Shown: piece by piece, positions 1-8,888 of the stretch
Layout of the letters: each line of letters opens with the position of its first letter
Numbering within the stretch: position 1 is the first letter of the stretch
Assembly (NCBI GenBank): GCA_041678005.1
Contig: JBAYOW010000017.1
Coordinates: 1-41,885, forward strand
Source: Sulfurivermis sp041678005
GTDB lineage: Bacteria; Pseudomonadota; Gammaproteobacteria; Thiohalomonadales; Thiohalomonadaceae
Direction: 5' to 3'
DNA length: 41,885 nucleotides
Notes under the pieces: model-generated
The model's input: the letters and a program-made list of their open reading frames with translations, nothing else
Databases searched by the model: none
Told to the model about the DNA's origin: nothing
Program-made: the position numbers and the translations under genes

Positions 1-4
1 ACTA

Positions 5-33
5 CCTCAGGTTTTGCCGAGGCTCTAGTTTTT
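5..33 (+). terminator. possible terminator of a gene left of the window
   Basis: CCTCAGG (5-11) can pair with CCGAGG (17-22), with one bulged A, around a TTTTG loop. Five T lie at 29-33, six bases after the stem. It would end a plus-strand gene entering from the left. The stem is short and the T run is offset, so the call is weak. The rest of 1-204 shows no gene. Confidence 0.25.
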
Positions 34-204
34 GGGAAATAGCACTGCAGGGCGCTGATCATGCAATAGGCAGAGTCGCTCTCTAACCACTGGACGCATG
101 TCTGAGACGATCATTTATCTTCCCCGTCTTATCCAGCCCCACATGTCGCGATTGCAGGATGTGCCGTAGTGCATTTGCACACCAATACGCTAACTTTATG
201 AAAC

Positions 205-1584
205 CTATGCTTCAGGAAGCTGCAAGCAGGCCTTGAGGCCGCCAAGGCGTGATTTTTCCAGCTTTAGCTGGCCGCCATATAGTCTGGTCAGTTCTTCCAC
301 GATGGCCAGTCCCAGACCACTGCCTGGTGTACGCTCATCGGCACGCACGCCACGTTGCAGGACTTTTTGCCGTTCGTGATCGGCAATGCCGTGGCCATCA
401 TCGTCGATGTTTATTTCTATCATCTCGCCACTTGAATGCAGGCTTATTTCTATCCTGCTGGTGGCCCATTTAGCGGCGTTGTCGAGCAGGTTGCCCAGCA
501 TTTCCTGTAAATCCTGTTCTTCACCGCGAAAGACCAAGGGTTCAGTGGTCGGCAACAGGACAAATTCCAGTTTGCTCTCGGCATAGACGCGTTGCATGAG
601 GCGTATCAATCCCTGGATCACTGGCACTACTGCCGTGCGAATGCCGGGAAGCCTCACCGAGGCAGCGGTCTGTGCACGCGTCAGTTGATAATCAATCTGC
701 TGACGCATGGTTTCAATCTGGGTGCGCACAAGTTGGGCAAATTCATCATTCTGTCTTGCTGGCGAGTTTGCTGTATTGGCGAGGATTGTTAGCGGTGTTT
801 TCAATGCATGGGCAAGATTGCCTGCCTGGGTGCGCGCACGTTCCACCATCTCGGTATTTTGCTGCAGGACACTGTTGAATTCCTTGACCAGGGGCATGAT
901 CTCGCTCGGGAAGCCGCCTTCCATGTCGACTGTCTTGCCACGCTGCACCAGTGCCAGCGATCTTTGCAGGCTACGCAACGGCGCCAGGCCGATGGCAACC
1001 TGCATCAAGGCAGCAAAACCAAGACCTGTCCCCAACATGCCCAGTGCCAGCCAGAGATAGCCTTTGAAATCTGCAATAGGTTCGGTCAGCAAGTTTTCAT
1101 CTGCTGCAACTATCAAGCGCAGGTTGTGTTCATCAATTATCACGACACGCTCAACCACACGCAAATTCGTCTGCTGTGGCCCACTTATGCGATGGCGGTG
1201 AAGCTCGCCATCAGCAGGTCTGTCCATAGGCACCTGCAAAATCTCATCCCACAATGAACGAGAACGCAGCACGGGTTTACTAAGTTGTTCGGTATTGCTG
1301 GAGTAGACTTCTATTTGCCAGTACAGGCCGGAAAAAGGCTGTTCAAGACGTGGGTCAACAAGAGGCGATTGCAGCTCTGGCCTGGCCTGCTCGTCCAGCT
1401 CTAATTGCGCTGTCAGTTGTGCCAGATGATTGTTCAACTCTGCATAGAATTGAGTTTCCAGGTGCTGGTGAAATAATTTACCCAGTCCCCACCCTGCCAG
1501 CATGATCGAGATGACAATCCAGAAAATGGTTCCGCCCAACAGCCGCAGGCGCAAGGAGCCTCGTCGCAACAGTGGGTTCGTCAT
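205..1584 (-). CDS. PhoQ-like sensor histidine kinase
   Basis: This is a 459-residue membrane sensor kinase that autophosphorylates and passes phosphate to the regulator encoded just upstream. Transmembrane segments lie near residues 18-38 and 176-200, flanking a periplasmic sensor region of about 135 residues. A HAMP-like linker follows. The phospho-acceptor motif AHALKTPL places the histidine at 259. The ATP-binding domain shows an N box (LLDNAAKW), a DDGHGIAD G1 motif and a GSGLGLAIVEE G2 motif. HALKTPL is the variant typical of the PhoQ group. The ATG overlaps the stop of the regulator gene by four bases, so the two are translationally coupled. The stimulus cannot be read from sequence. 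In PhoPQ-type systems it is Mg2+, acidic pH or cationic peptides; here the adjacent RND pump suggests envelope stress, which is inference. Confidence 0.93.
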   Translation of the reverse strand: MTNPLLRRGSLRLRLLGGTIFWIVISIMLAGWGLGKLFHQHLETQFYAELNNHLAQLTAQLELDEQARPELQSPLVDPRLEQPFSGLYWQIEVYSSNTEQLSKPVLRSRSLWDEILQVPMDRPADGELHRHRISGPQQTNLRVVERVVIIDEHNLRLIVAADENLLTEPIADFKGYLWLALGMLGTGLGFAALMQVAIGLAPLRSLQRSLALVQRGKTVDMEGGFPSEIMPLVKEFNSVLQQNTEMVERARTQAGNLAHALKTPLTILANTANSPARQNDEFAQLVRTQIETMRQQIDYQLTRAQTAASVRLPGIRTAVVPVIQGLIRLMQRVYAESKLEFVLLPTTEPLVFRGEEQDLQEMLGNLLDNAAKWATSRIEISLHSSGEMIEINIDDDGHGIADHERQKVLQRGVRADERTPGSGLGLAIVEELTRLYGGQLKLEKSRLGGLKACLQLPEA

Positions 1585-2240
1585 GGGCAGGACAGACGAT
1601 AACCAAGGCCACGCACAGTCTCGATCAGTTCAGTGGGTAGTTTTTTGCGTAAACGCGCGATGAAAACCTCGACCGTATTGGAATCACGCTCAAAATCCTG
1701 CGCGTAAATATGTTCGGTCAATTCAATGCGCGAAACTATCTGCCCCTGATGGTGCATAAGATAGGCAAGCACGCGGTATTCATGCGCAGTCAAGTTCAGT
1801 GGGTTGCCTGCCACACTGACCTGGCCACTACTGGTATCCAGCACCAGCGGGCCACACACCAACTCACAGCTGGCCTGGCCACTGGCGCGTCTGATCAGGG
1901 CGCGCAAGCGTGCCAACAATTCCTCGCTGCGAAAGGGTTTGCTCAGATAATCATCAGCACCGGCATCGATGCCGTCAACTTTGTCACGCCAACTATCTCG
2001 CGCTGTAAGAATCAGCACCGGCACTGTGTTGCCAGCCGTGCGCCATTTTTTCAGCACCGTAATACCGTCCATTTGCGGCAAACCAAGGTCCAATATGATG
2101 ACATCATAAGGCTCGGTGTCGCCCATGACATGAGCATCAACTCCGTTGTTGGCGACATCAACGGCATAAGCCGCCGCTTGCAGATTTTCCTTCAATTGTG
2201 CCGCTAGTGTCGGCTCATCTTCGACCAACAGAATACGCAT
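1581..2240 (-). CDS. OmpR/PhoP-family DNA-binding response regulator
   Basis: The protein has 219 residues in two domains. The N-terminal receiver has the acidic pair after ILLVEDEP, the acceptor Asp at about 51 in ILDLGLP, and the lysine in SKPF. The C-terminal winged helix contains LTAHEYRVL and ends in RGLGYRL, characteristic of the OmpR/PhoB group. I chose the ATG at 2240 over a TTG one codon earlier because that ATG overlaps the PepSY gene stop by one base (TGATG), a coupling arrangement. It is the cognate partner of the kinase downstream. The 11-base-spaced TGAAC repeats in the divergent intergenic region are candidate targets, which would make it an autoregulator and an activator of the RND genes. 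That is inference. Confidence 0.94.
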   Translation of the reverse strand: MRILLVEDEPTLAAQLKENLQAAAYAVDVANNGVDAHVMGDTEPYDVIILDLGLPQMDGITVLKKWRTAGNTVPVLILTARDSWRDKVDGIDAGADDYLSKPFRSEELLARLRALIRRASGQASCELVCGPLVLDTSSGQVSVAGNPLNLTAHEYRVLAYLMHHQGQIVSRIELTEHIYAQDFERDSNTVEVFIARLRKKLPTELIETVRGLGYRLSCP

Positions 2241-2581
2241 CAATCTTCTCCGCTTGCGTTGCTTTTTTGTTCACTACTGAGGATAGTGCCGTCATGTGCG
2301 TCGATCTTCAGCTTGATCAAGGCTCCGCCTTTGCGCAAGACCTTAATCTTGTAAATCCATAAATCATTTTTACGCTCAAGCCTCACCTTCATGACCTGAC
2401 CCGGATATGCATCATCGATCCGTGTCAGTATTATGCGCAAGGGTAACATCTCGCCTGCCTCTACGGCACGACGAGCACGGTCGTGGTCATGACTGTCATC
2501 AGCAAGGCCTGCCTTCATAACGAACAGCAGGATCAGCAACAGCCCAAACAACTCAAGGTGTTTTTTAAATGAATGTGTCAT
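2240..2581 (-). CDS. PepSY-domain periplasmic protein
   Basis: A 113-residue protein with an N-terminal hydrophobic segment (about 10-27) ending in GLADD, which looks like a cleavable signal peptide. The rest resembles one PepSY domain: a helix containing ARRAVEAGEMLPL, a strand, then a segment ending in KIDAHDGTILS, the usual close of PepSY repeats. PepSY proteins are commonly encoded first in two-component operons of the PhoPQ/QseBC type and are thought to modulate the sensor or act as protease inhibitors. The gene heads this three-gene operon and its stop is coupled to the regulator start. It is divergent from the RND adaptor gene. Confidence 0.85.
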   Translation of the reverse strand: MTHSFKKHLELFGLLLILLFVMKAGLADDSHDHDRARRAVEAGEMLPLRIILTRIDDAYPGQVMKVRLERKNDLWIYKIKVLRKGGALIKLKIDAHDGTILSSEQKSNASGED

Positions 2582-2605
2582 GACTGATTTTCTCCACAGG
2601 CAATC

Positions 2606-2718
2606 TTTAACTACACCCTTAACATCTGCTCCATGAACCCAGGATGAACGGCCACAAAACCATTAACACGCATATTTCACCAGGTCGTAAAAATATCTGA
2701 TCAAATATGCGCGTTAAC
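2606..2718. promoter_or_regulatory. divergent control region, PepSY operon / RND operon
   Basis: The 197-base gap separates two divergent operons. TTTAAC at 2606 and CTTAAC at 2618 are spaced 12 bases. TGAAC at 2634 and at 2645 are spaced 11 bases, the periodicity expected for tandem OmpR-family half-sites. Further right, ATTAACACGCATATTT (2662-2677) and AAATATGCGCGTTAAC (2703-2718) form a 16-base inverted repeat with two mismatches and a 25-base spacer. These are visible repeats; that the adjacent regulator binds them is inference. Confidence 0.4.
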
Positions 2719-2778
2719 AAGGTATTCAGCCTACTGATTTTCGGCTAATCTTCTTCCATTTATCAGGAAGCCTCGTGC

Positions 2779-3831
2779 ATGTATAGGTTTTATATTCTGC
2801 TTTGCCTGCTTGCCGCCAGCCTGTTCGGCTGTTCTGAACAAAAAACACCCGCCAAGGCTGGGCTTGCCGCCAGTGCCGTGCATATGGTGGAGACGGCGGC
2901 TGTACGGAGTGAGGAAGTTGCAGCAACTGCATTGCGCACTGGCAGCCTGCGGGCGCAGCGCGAGATCCAGATCATGCCGCAGGAAGAAGGGCGCATCGTC
3001 TCCCTGCCCTACTATGCCGGTGACCATGTAAAGCAGGGTGATCTGCTGTTGCAACTGGATGATGCATTGTTGCTAGCCGAGGTGCGTAAGAGCGAAGCGC
3101 AGCGGCGGCAGATGGAACTCGATCTCAGCCGTATGGAACGGCTCATCCATAATCATTTAATCAGCGAGGAAGACTTGATGCGTGCTCGCACGGCACTGGA
3201 TATTGCGCTCGCTGAAGAACAGCTATTGCGCACCCGCCTGGGCTATACGCGTATCAGCGCACCCTTTGCCGGCGTGATCCGTGAACGCCGTGCCGAACCT
3301 GGCGATGTCGTCCAACGCTATGCACATGTCCTTACACTCACCGACCTCAGTTCCCTGCTGACCTCAGCGCCGGTATCTGAATTAATGCTGCCACACCTAG
3401 CAGTGGGCGATGTGGTCAGCCTGCAAATCGATGCATTGGGCTCAACACCATTTCCCGGCAGGATATTGCGCATCCATCCAGCCGTTGATGCAGGCACACG
3501 ACAAGGCATAGTCGAGGTCGAGCTCACGCCTGTGCCTGCTGCCGCACGCCCTGGCCAGATGTGTCGTGTCCTGTTTACCGGACGACCACAGGCGCGTCAA
3601 CTCATTCCCTTTGCTGCCCTTCGCCGTGACAGCCTGGGCGAGTTTGTCTTCATCCTCGATGATGAAAACAAAGTACAGCGCCACGCCGTGATCAGTGGCA
3701 TAAAGATGGGTGAGGATATCGAACTGTTGTCCGGTCCCGACACCGGTCAACGTGTCGTTACCAAGGGTTTTCTTGGCTTGTTGCCTGGCAGTAAGGTCAA
3801 GAATGTCAGTAACGCAGCGGCAAATTCATGA
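2779..3831 (+). CDS. RND efflux periplasmic adaptor (membrane fusion) lipoprotein
   Basis: A 350-residue adaptor linking an inner-membrane RND pump to an outer-membrane channel. The N terminus is a lipoprotein signal with a LFGC lipobox at about residues 15-18. It is followed by a barrel-sandwich (lipoyl-like) half (GRIVSLPYYAGDHVKQGD), a coiled-coil hairpin (about 95-150, rich in Arg/Glu/Leu), the returning lipoyl half (YTRISAPFAGVIRE) and beta-barrel domains. The order matches the HlyD/AcrA family. CAGGAAG lies about 10 bases upstream of the ATG. The stop overlaps the permease ATG by four bases. No outer-membrane factor gene is present in the window, so the complex probably recruits a TolC-like protein encoded elsewhere. 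The substrate cannot be deduced. Confidence 0.93.
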   Translation: MYRFYILLCLLAASLFGCSEQKTPAKAGLAASAVHMVETAAVRSEEVAATALRTGSLRAQREIQIMPQEEGRIVSLPYYAGDHVKQGDLLLQLDDALLLAEVRKSEAQRRQMELDLSRMERLIHNHLISEEDLMRARTALDIALAEEQLLRTRLGYTRISAPFAGVIRERRAEPGDVVQRYAHVLTLTDLSSLLTSAPVSELMLPHLAVGDVVSLQIDALGSTPFPGRILRIHPAVDAGTRQGIVEVELTPVPAAARPGQMCRVLFTGRPQARQLIPFAALRRDSLGEFVFILDDENKVQRHAVISGIKMGEDIELLSGPDTGQRVVTKGFLGLLPGSKVKNVSNAAANS

Positions 3832-6800
3832 GCAATTCCCGCGTCCCGCGTGGCCTTACCACCTGGTCAATTCACCATCCGATCGGCGTCGTCATGCTGT
3901 CGCTGGCTGTGGTGGTATTGGGTATCTTTGCCCTGGGTCGTTTGGCCGTTGATCTGCTGCCACAAATAATCTATCCAGAGATCCAGGTGCGGGTGATCGA
4001 CCCTGGAGTGCCGGCCAACATCATGGAAGATCGTGTCACCCGCCAGCTGGAAGAACAATTGGCGATCACCGAGGACGCCATCGGTGTTCAATCGCGCACC
4101 AATGAAGGCAACACTTCGATTGAGCTGCAATTCGATTATGGCAAGGATATCGACATTGCCTTACGTGATGCCAGCACCCGCCTTGATCGTGCCAAGCGTT
4201 ACATGCCGGCCACAGCTGATCCACCCTTTGTTTTCAAGCGCGACCCCTCACAAATTCCTGTCGCAGAGTTCATTGTCAACTCGGCCACTCTCGATCCAAT
4301 CAAATTACGCGACTGGGTTGATTATGATCTTGCCAAGCAGTTTCTCAATCTGCCCGGTGTAGCTGCGGTTGAAGTTGGTGGTGGCCTGATTCGTGAAATC
4401 CACTTACTGCCGGATCAGGAAAAGCTGGCAGCCAGCGGCCTGAGTCTCAATGACGTCATCACTACATTACAGCGCGGTAATCTGGAGTTGCCAGCCGGCC
4501 GTCTGACCATGAAACGCCGTGAGCTGGGTGGACGCACGGCAGCACGCCTGCAGACAGTGGAAGAATTTGCCGCCATGCCGCTGCGCCTGAAAGATGGCTC
4601 CACCATTCGTCTCGACGAGGTGATGCAGATCCTGGATACCCACGGCGATGAGCGTATCAAGGTGCGGCTCAACGGCATGCCGGGGGTTAAACTCTCCATT
4701 CAAAAACAACCAACTGCAAACACTGTCGCAGTCGTCGATGCGGTAAAGGAACGCATGGCCTGGCTTAAGGAAAACAACTTGCTGCTACCAGGGACAGATA
4801 TCTTTGGTGTTGATGATCAGGCTGTCTATGTACGTCATGCCCTGAATAGTGCCACCGTTGCGGCGATTTCCGGCACCTTGCTGGCGATGACTATTGTCTA
4901 TCTGTTTCTGGGCAATCTGCGCCGTACCCTGATTATTGGCAGCGCCATTCCATTGGCGATCATGGTGACTTTCGCCATGATGGGACTGGGCGGTCTGACC
5001 TTCAACATGATGACCTTGGGCGGGCTGGCACTTGGTGTAGGCATGTTGGTGGACAACACCATTGTGATGATGGAAAACATCCAGCGCCATCAAACCGAGG
5101 GCGAGGACAGGATCAAGTCGGGTACTCATGCCGCCAGCGAAATATTAAGCGCCATCGTTGCCTCCACGACCACCAACCTGGCCGCCGTATTGCCTTTTCT
5201 GTTTATCAGCGGACTGATCGGTCTTTTGTTCCGTGAACTAATCTTCACCATTTCAGCCGCCATGCTTGCCTCCATGGTCGTCGCCCTGACTGTCGTCCCC
5301 GCGCTGGCGGTACAGGTGCGCAAGACCGGCAGCACACGGCTGCGTCAAGCTGTCGATGACTTCATCGAGAAGCTGCAACACTACTATGCCGCCAGTGTGC
5401 GTTGGTTGCTGAATAAAACCTGGGCGCAGGCACTGTTGGTGATTGGCCTGCTATTGAGTTTTATCTTGACCATGCCGGTTTTCAGCGGCGCGCAAGAATT
5501 CTTGCCCAGCATGGATGATGGCCAGGTGCAGGTTTATCTCACGGCCGATCCTGGTGTTTCAGTCGAGGAAATGGATCGCAGTGCAGAACAGCTTGAATCA
5601 TTATTTCGCCAACAACCTGAAGTTATTAGCACCTTTGCCTCAGTAGGCGGATTTGTCTTTGGCCGTTCACAACGTGAATCCAGCAACAGCGGTTCGATCA
5701 TGATTCAACTAGTGCCGCGCCAGCAGCGCAACATCGGCATCAACGAATGGATTTTGCGTATGCAACAAAAAATTGCCGCGCAAGAACTTGCCGGTTTACG
5801 GGTGCGTATGCGTAATCGGGGTATACGCGGCATCCGTATCGGCAGCGGCGACGACGATCTCAGTATTCGCATTCAGGGCACCGACCTCGATGCGCTGGCC
5901 GAAATTGCCGACGATGTCGTCAATCACCTGAAAAATATTTCTGGCCTGCGCAATGTTATGCATTCGGCAGAAGAACAGCGACAAGAGTTGGCCATCCGCC
6001 TGGATCGACAACGTGCGGCAATGCTTGGCTTTGATGCCGAAGAGATTGGCCATACCCTGCGTCGCGCCATGGAAGGTGAGGTCATTACCGATTTCATTGA
6101 AAACGACCGCAGTATCGATGTACGCCTGCGTCTACCGCGTCATCAGGTCGACACACCGCGTGCGCTGGAAGAGCTCGTGCTCTACACCGGCAAGAACGTA
6201 CCCCTGCGCCTCGGCGATGTAGCCAGCGTTAATCTGATTGCCGCTCCGGCCGAGATCAGACGAGACAACCAACGCCGCATCGTCGAGATCACTGCCAGTC
6301 TGGAACCTGGCACCTCACTAAGTGAGGCCTATGCACTTATCCAGCCAATCATGGATGCCACACTACTACCTGAAACCTACACTTGGTATGACGGTGGCGA
6401 ACTGGCAGCACTCATTAAGGGACGACAGCTGGGTATGTTGCTGTTGGGGCTGGCTATTTTTCTGGTCTTTGTCGTCATGGCGGTGCAATATGAATCACTG
6501 CGCAACCCATTGGTGATCTTGCTCTCTATTCCCTTTGCCGCCATGGGTGTTGCCGTGGGTCTGCTTGTCACCGGCCTGAACCTTTCCATGCCGGTGTGGC
6601 TGGGTCTGATCATGCTGGCTGGCATCGTCGTCAACAACGCCATCGTACTGGTGGAATACATGGAGATCTCACGACGCCAGGGACTCGCTTTGCGTGATGC
6701 CATCGTCATGGCAACGCGTTTGCGCCTGCGTCCGATCCTGATGACCACACTCACCACCATCGCCGGCATGTTACCGCTCGCCCTGGGCCTTGGTGAAGGC

Positions 6801-6920
6801 TCGGAAATGCTCCAGCCGCTTGCCGTCGCCATTATATTTGGCCTCGGCGTCTCGCTACTTGTTACCCTGCTGCTGATACCAGTGGTCTATCGGCTATTCC
6901 ACCACACTGCCGATGCCTAA
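3828..6920 (+). CDS. RND-family efflux permease (HAE-type)
   Basis: The protein has 1030 residues, the usual RND length, with an N-terminal transmembrane helix just after WSIHHPIGV, two large periplasmic loops (about 40-340 and 560-870), and helix bundles at 345-540 and 875-1025. The proton-relay segment GVGMLVDNTIVMMENI carries the conserved Asp in TM4. The C-terminal half repeats the fold with GIVVNNAIVLVEY, where the Asp is Asn, as is normal for the second repeat. It exchanges protons for substrates across the inner membrane as a trimer. The sequence is the AcrB/MdtBC-like HAE branch rather than the CusA branch, because the paired periplasmic methionines of metal pumps are not evident. It is translationally coupled to the adaptor gene. 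A 12-base palindrome, GGAAGCGCTTCC, directly follows the stop. Confidence 0.94.
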   Translation: MSNSRVPRGLTTWSIHHPIGVVMLSLAVVVLGIFALGRLAVDLLPQIIYPEIQVRVIDPGVPANIMEDRVTRQLEEQLAITEDAIGVQSRTNEGNTSIELQFDYGKDIDIALRDASTRLDRAKRYMPATADPPFVFKRDPSQIPVAEFIVNSATLDPIKLRDWVDYDLAKQFLNLPGVAAVEVGGGLIREIHLLPDQEKLAASGLSLNDVITTLQRGNLELPAGRLTMKRRELGGRTAARLQTVEEFAAMPLRLKDGSTIRLDEVMQILDTHGDERIKVRLNGMPGVKLSIQKQPTANTVAVVDAVKERMAWLKENNLLLPGTDIFGVDDQAVYVRHALNSATVAAISGTLLAMTIVYLFLGNLRRTLIIGSAIPLAIMVTFAMMGLGGLTFNMMTLGGLALGVGMLVDNTIVMMENIQRHQTEGEDRIKSGTHAASEILSAIVASTTTNLAAVLPFLFISGLIGLLFRELIFTISAAMLASMVVALTVVPALAVQVRKTGSTRLRQAVDDFIEKLQHYYAASVRWLLNKTWAQALLVIGLLLSFILTMPVFSGAQEFLPSMDDGQVQVYLTADPGVSVEEMDRSAEQLESLFRQQPEVISTFASVGGFVFGRSQRESSNSGSIMIQLVPRQQRNIGINEWILRMQQKIAAQELAGLRVRMRNRGIRGIRIGSGDDDLSIRIQGTDLDALAEIADDVVNHLKNISGLRNVMHSAEEQRQELAIRLDRQRAAMLGFDAEEIGHTLRRAMEGEVITDFIENDRSIDVRLRLPRHQVDTPRALEELVLYTGKNVPLRLGDVASVNLIAAPAEIRRDNQRRIVEITASLEPGTSLSEAYALIQPIMDATLLPETYTWYDGGELAALIKGRQLGMLLLGLAIFLVFVVMAVQYESLRNPLVILLSIPFAAMGVAVGLLVTGLNLSMPVWLGLIMLAGIVVNNAIVLVEYMEISRRQGLALRDAIVMATRLRLRPILMTTLTTIAGMLPLALGLGEGSEMLQPLAVAIIFGLGVSLLVTLLLIPVVYRLFHHTADA

Positions 6921-6984
6921 GGAAGCGCTTCCCTGAACTCAGCACCGACAGCACGCATAAACCCTCACTCTCGTACAGACTGCA

Positions 6985-7872
6985 TCAGTCTGGTTTCTCC
7001 TGACTAGAGCCATCATTTCCCTGCCAGACATCCATTTCCTGCTGCATGGCTGCTTCATCCTGAATATAGCGATCCAGAGTGGTTTCCATCTCCTCGTCGC
7101 TGTTGAGTTCATCTTCTTCTGTGGCTTCACTACGCACATAGTAACGGGAGAAAAATACTCCAATCTCAAAGAGGATCCACATCGGCACTGCAAGCAAGGT
7201 CTGCGAAAAAATATCCGGCGGGGTGAGCAACATGCCGACGACGAATGCACCGGCGATGATGTAGGGACGCTTGGCCGTCAGCCCTTCAGGTGTGACCACA
7301 CCTAGCCAGACCAGCAGGATGGTGGCGATAGGAACCTCAAAGGCCACACCAAATGCAAAGAACAAGGTCAGTACAAAATCCAGATATTTATTAATGTCGG
7401 TCATCACCGCCACGCCTTCCGGCGCCATCGAGGTAAAGAAACCAAACACCAAAGGAAAAACGACGAAATAGGCAAATGCCATACCGGCATAGAACAACAG
7501 CGTGCTGGAAAACAGCAGGGGGAAGATCATGCGTCGTTCGTGCAGATACAGTCCTGGCGCAACAAAGGCCCACATCTGGTAGAGCAAGTATGGAATGGCG
7601 ATAAAAGCAGAGACCACCAGGGTCAGCTTGAGTGGGGTAAGAAAGGGTGAGGCCACTTCCGTGGCGATCATCGAACCACCTGATGGCAAGTGCGCCAACA
7701 GCGGCTCGGCCAATATGGAATATATGTCATTGGAAAAATAAAACAGAGCCATAAAGATCGCCAACACCACCAATACGGCACGCAATATACGATCGCGTAA
7801 TTCAATCAGATGGGAGATGAAGGGTTGTTCAGGCACCTCTTCCTTGGCGTCCTCGCGCGGCTGCTCATTCAT
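6985..7872 (-). CDS. tatC: Sec-independent protein translocase TatC
   Basis: TatC is the multispanning receptor of the twin-arginine export system, which moves folded, often cofactor-containing proteins across the inner membrane. The N terminus contains PFISHLIELRDRI, the family's signature near the signal-peptide binding site. Six hydrophobic segments follow, with the conserved FVAPGLYLHERR loop and the SPFLTPLK segment between helices. At 295 residues it is longer than the E. coli protein (258) because of an acidic, low-complexity cytoplasmic tail after about residue 245. The ATG overlaps the tatB stop by four bases. It is the last gene of the his-tat run and converges on the RND permease gene. 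Confidence 0.97.
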   Translation of the reverse strand: MNEQPREDAKEEVPEQPFISHLIELRDRILRAVLVVLAIFMALFYFSNDIYSILAEPLLAHLPSGGSMIATEVASPFLTPLKLTLVVSAFIAIPYLLYQMWAFVAPGLYLHERRMIFPLLFSSTLLFYAGMAFAYFVVFPLVFGFFTSMAPEGVAVMTDINKYLDFVLTLFFAFGVAFEVPIATILLVWLGVVTPEGLTAKRPYIIAGAFVVGMLLTPPDIFSQTLLAVPMWILFEIGVFFSRYYVRSEATEEDELNSDEEMETTLDRYIQDEAAMQQEMDVWQGNDGSSQEKPD

Positions 7873-8246
7873 AATATTGCTTTGCCGCTGTTTGTATCTT
7901 TAGCGTCTTCGATGAGTTTTGCTGCGGCGGTCTCCGTCTCCTGGCGGGTGTCTTCCAGTGACTGGCCGACATCATCAAGATTCGACTTGATGTCCTGCAA
8001 CGAGGCCTTGGCCTCCTCGACCATATCAAACAAGCCTTCGCTTTTGCCTTGCTCCTGAATGATACGCTTGAGTTCTTCTGCCTTGAGTTCACGGTCTATA
8101 TCGGCCTTGACCGAGCCGATGAAATAACGCGCCTTGCCATACCAAAGGCCGACAGTGCGGGCGACAGTTGGCAAGCGCTCTGGACCCAGCACCAACAGGA
8201 CTACTATGCCAACGACTACCAGTTCCCAAAAACCAATATCAAACAT
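7869..8246 (-). CDS. tatB: Sec-independent protein translocase TatB
   Basis: A 125-residue protein beginning with MFDIGFWELVVVGIVVLLV, a short N-terminal transmembrane helix with the Glu typical of TatB at position 8. LGPERLPTVARTVG follows as the amphipathic hinge, then a long charged, probably helical cytoplasmic domain with coiled-coil character (30-110). TatB forms the substrate-receptor complex with TatC, whose gene overlaps its end by four bases. The LGPERLP motif separates it from TatA, whose equivalent is FGTKRLRNLG. The gene is 27 bases downstream of tatA. Confidence 0.95.
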   Translation of the reverse strand: MFDIGFWELVVVGIVVLLVLGPERLPTVARTVGLWYGKARYFIGSVKADIDRELKAEELKRIIQEQGKSEGLFDMVEEAKASLQDIKSNLDDVGQSLEDTRQETETAAAKLIEDAKDTNSGKAIL

Positions 8247-8273
8247 GATGTTTGCGCTTGACAGCTAACTGGC

Positions 8274-8525
8274 TTAAATCTGGTTTTTATCGTGTGACGC
8301 CTGATCTTTTTCGTGCGTTGCCTGACCTTCGATGATATTGCCGTCCTTCTGCTCGGCAATCTTGTCGCCCTCCTTTGCCACCGACTGTTCACCTTCTTTC
8401 ATCGAACTGCGGAAACCCTTGATCGCGCCACCCAGATCGCCGCCAAGATTGCGCAGACGCTTGGTGCCGAATAACAACAGTACGATTACCAATACAATCA
8501 ACAGTTGCCAGATACTTGGAGCCAT
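8274..8525 (-). CDS. tatA: Sec-independent protein translocase TatA
   Basis: An 83-residue protein with a single N-terminal transmembrane helix (about 5-20), the hinge motif FGTKRLRNLGGDLG (about 19-32), an amphipathic helix containing AIKGFRSSM, and a disordered charged tail. TatA oligomerises with TatBC to make the transient translocation channel. The order tatA-tatB-tatC downstream of hisE is a known gammaproteobacterial arrangement. A likely Tat-dependent client in such organisms is the Rieske protein; none is encoded here. The gene begins 45 bases after the hisE stop, so it is probably cotranscribed with the his genes. Confidence 0.95.
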   Translation of the reverse strand: MAPSIWQLLIVLVIVLLLFGTKRLRNLGGDLGGAIKGFRSSMKEGEQSVAKEGDKIAEQKDGNIIEGQATHEKDQASHDKNQI

Positions 8526-8570
8526 GATAAATACCTCAGAGTTGATTTCTGCCCAGACAAATCTGAGCTG

Positions 8571-8888
8571 TTAACGGTTGCGACTTGCTTTCTCTTCCAG
8601 TCCCGACAAGCCAAAACGTCGTTCCAGTTCATGCAATACTGCCTGTGGTTCCAGATCCAGATATTTAAGCATTACCAGGCAGTGAAACCACAGATCGGCT
8701 GTTTCATAAATAACCTGCTCCAGATTGCCACCCTTGGCAGCGATCACAGTCTCGGTGGCCTCTTCACCGATCTTCTTCAAAATCCCATCAAGCCCTTTTT
8801 TATATTGGCGGGCAACATAGGAAGTTTCAGGATCAGCATTTTTGCGCTGCTCCAGAATTTCTGCCAATTGATTGAGGATATCACTCAT
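8571..8888 (-). CDS. hisE: phosphoribosyl-ATP pyrophosphatase HisE
   Basis: HisE hydrolyses phosphoribosyl-ATP to phosphoribosyl-AMP, the second step of histidine synthesis. The 105-residue form starts at the ATG whose first bases overlap the hisI stop (ATGA). A longer in-frame reading back to 8945 adds 19 residues of non-family sequence lying inside hisI and was rejected. The all-alpha NTP-pyrophosphohydrolase fold is indicated by the acidic metal-binding motif EEATETVIAAK and by ETADLWFHCLVML. In enterobacteria HisE is fused to HisI; here the two are separate but coupled, as in pseudomonads and sulfur-oxidising gammaproteobacteria. Confidence 0.95.
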   Translation of the reverse strand: MSDILNQLAEILEQRKNADPETSYVARQYKKGLDGILKKIGEEATETVIAAKGGNLEQVIYETADLWFHCLVMLKYLDLEPQAVLHELERRFGLSGLEEKASRNR

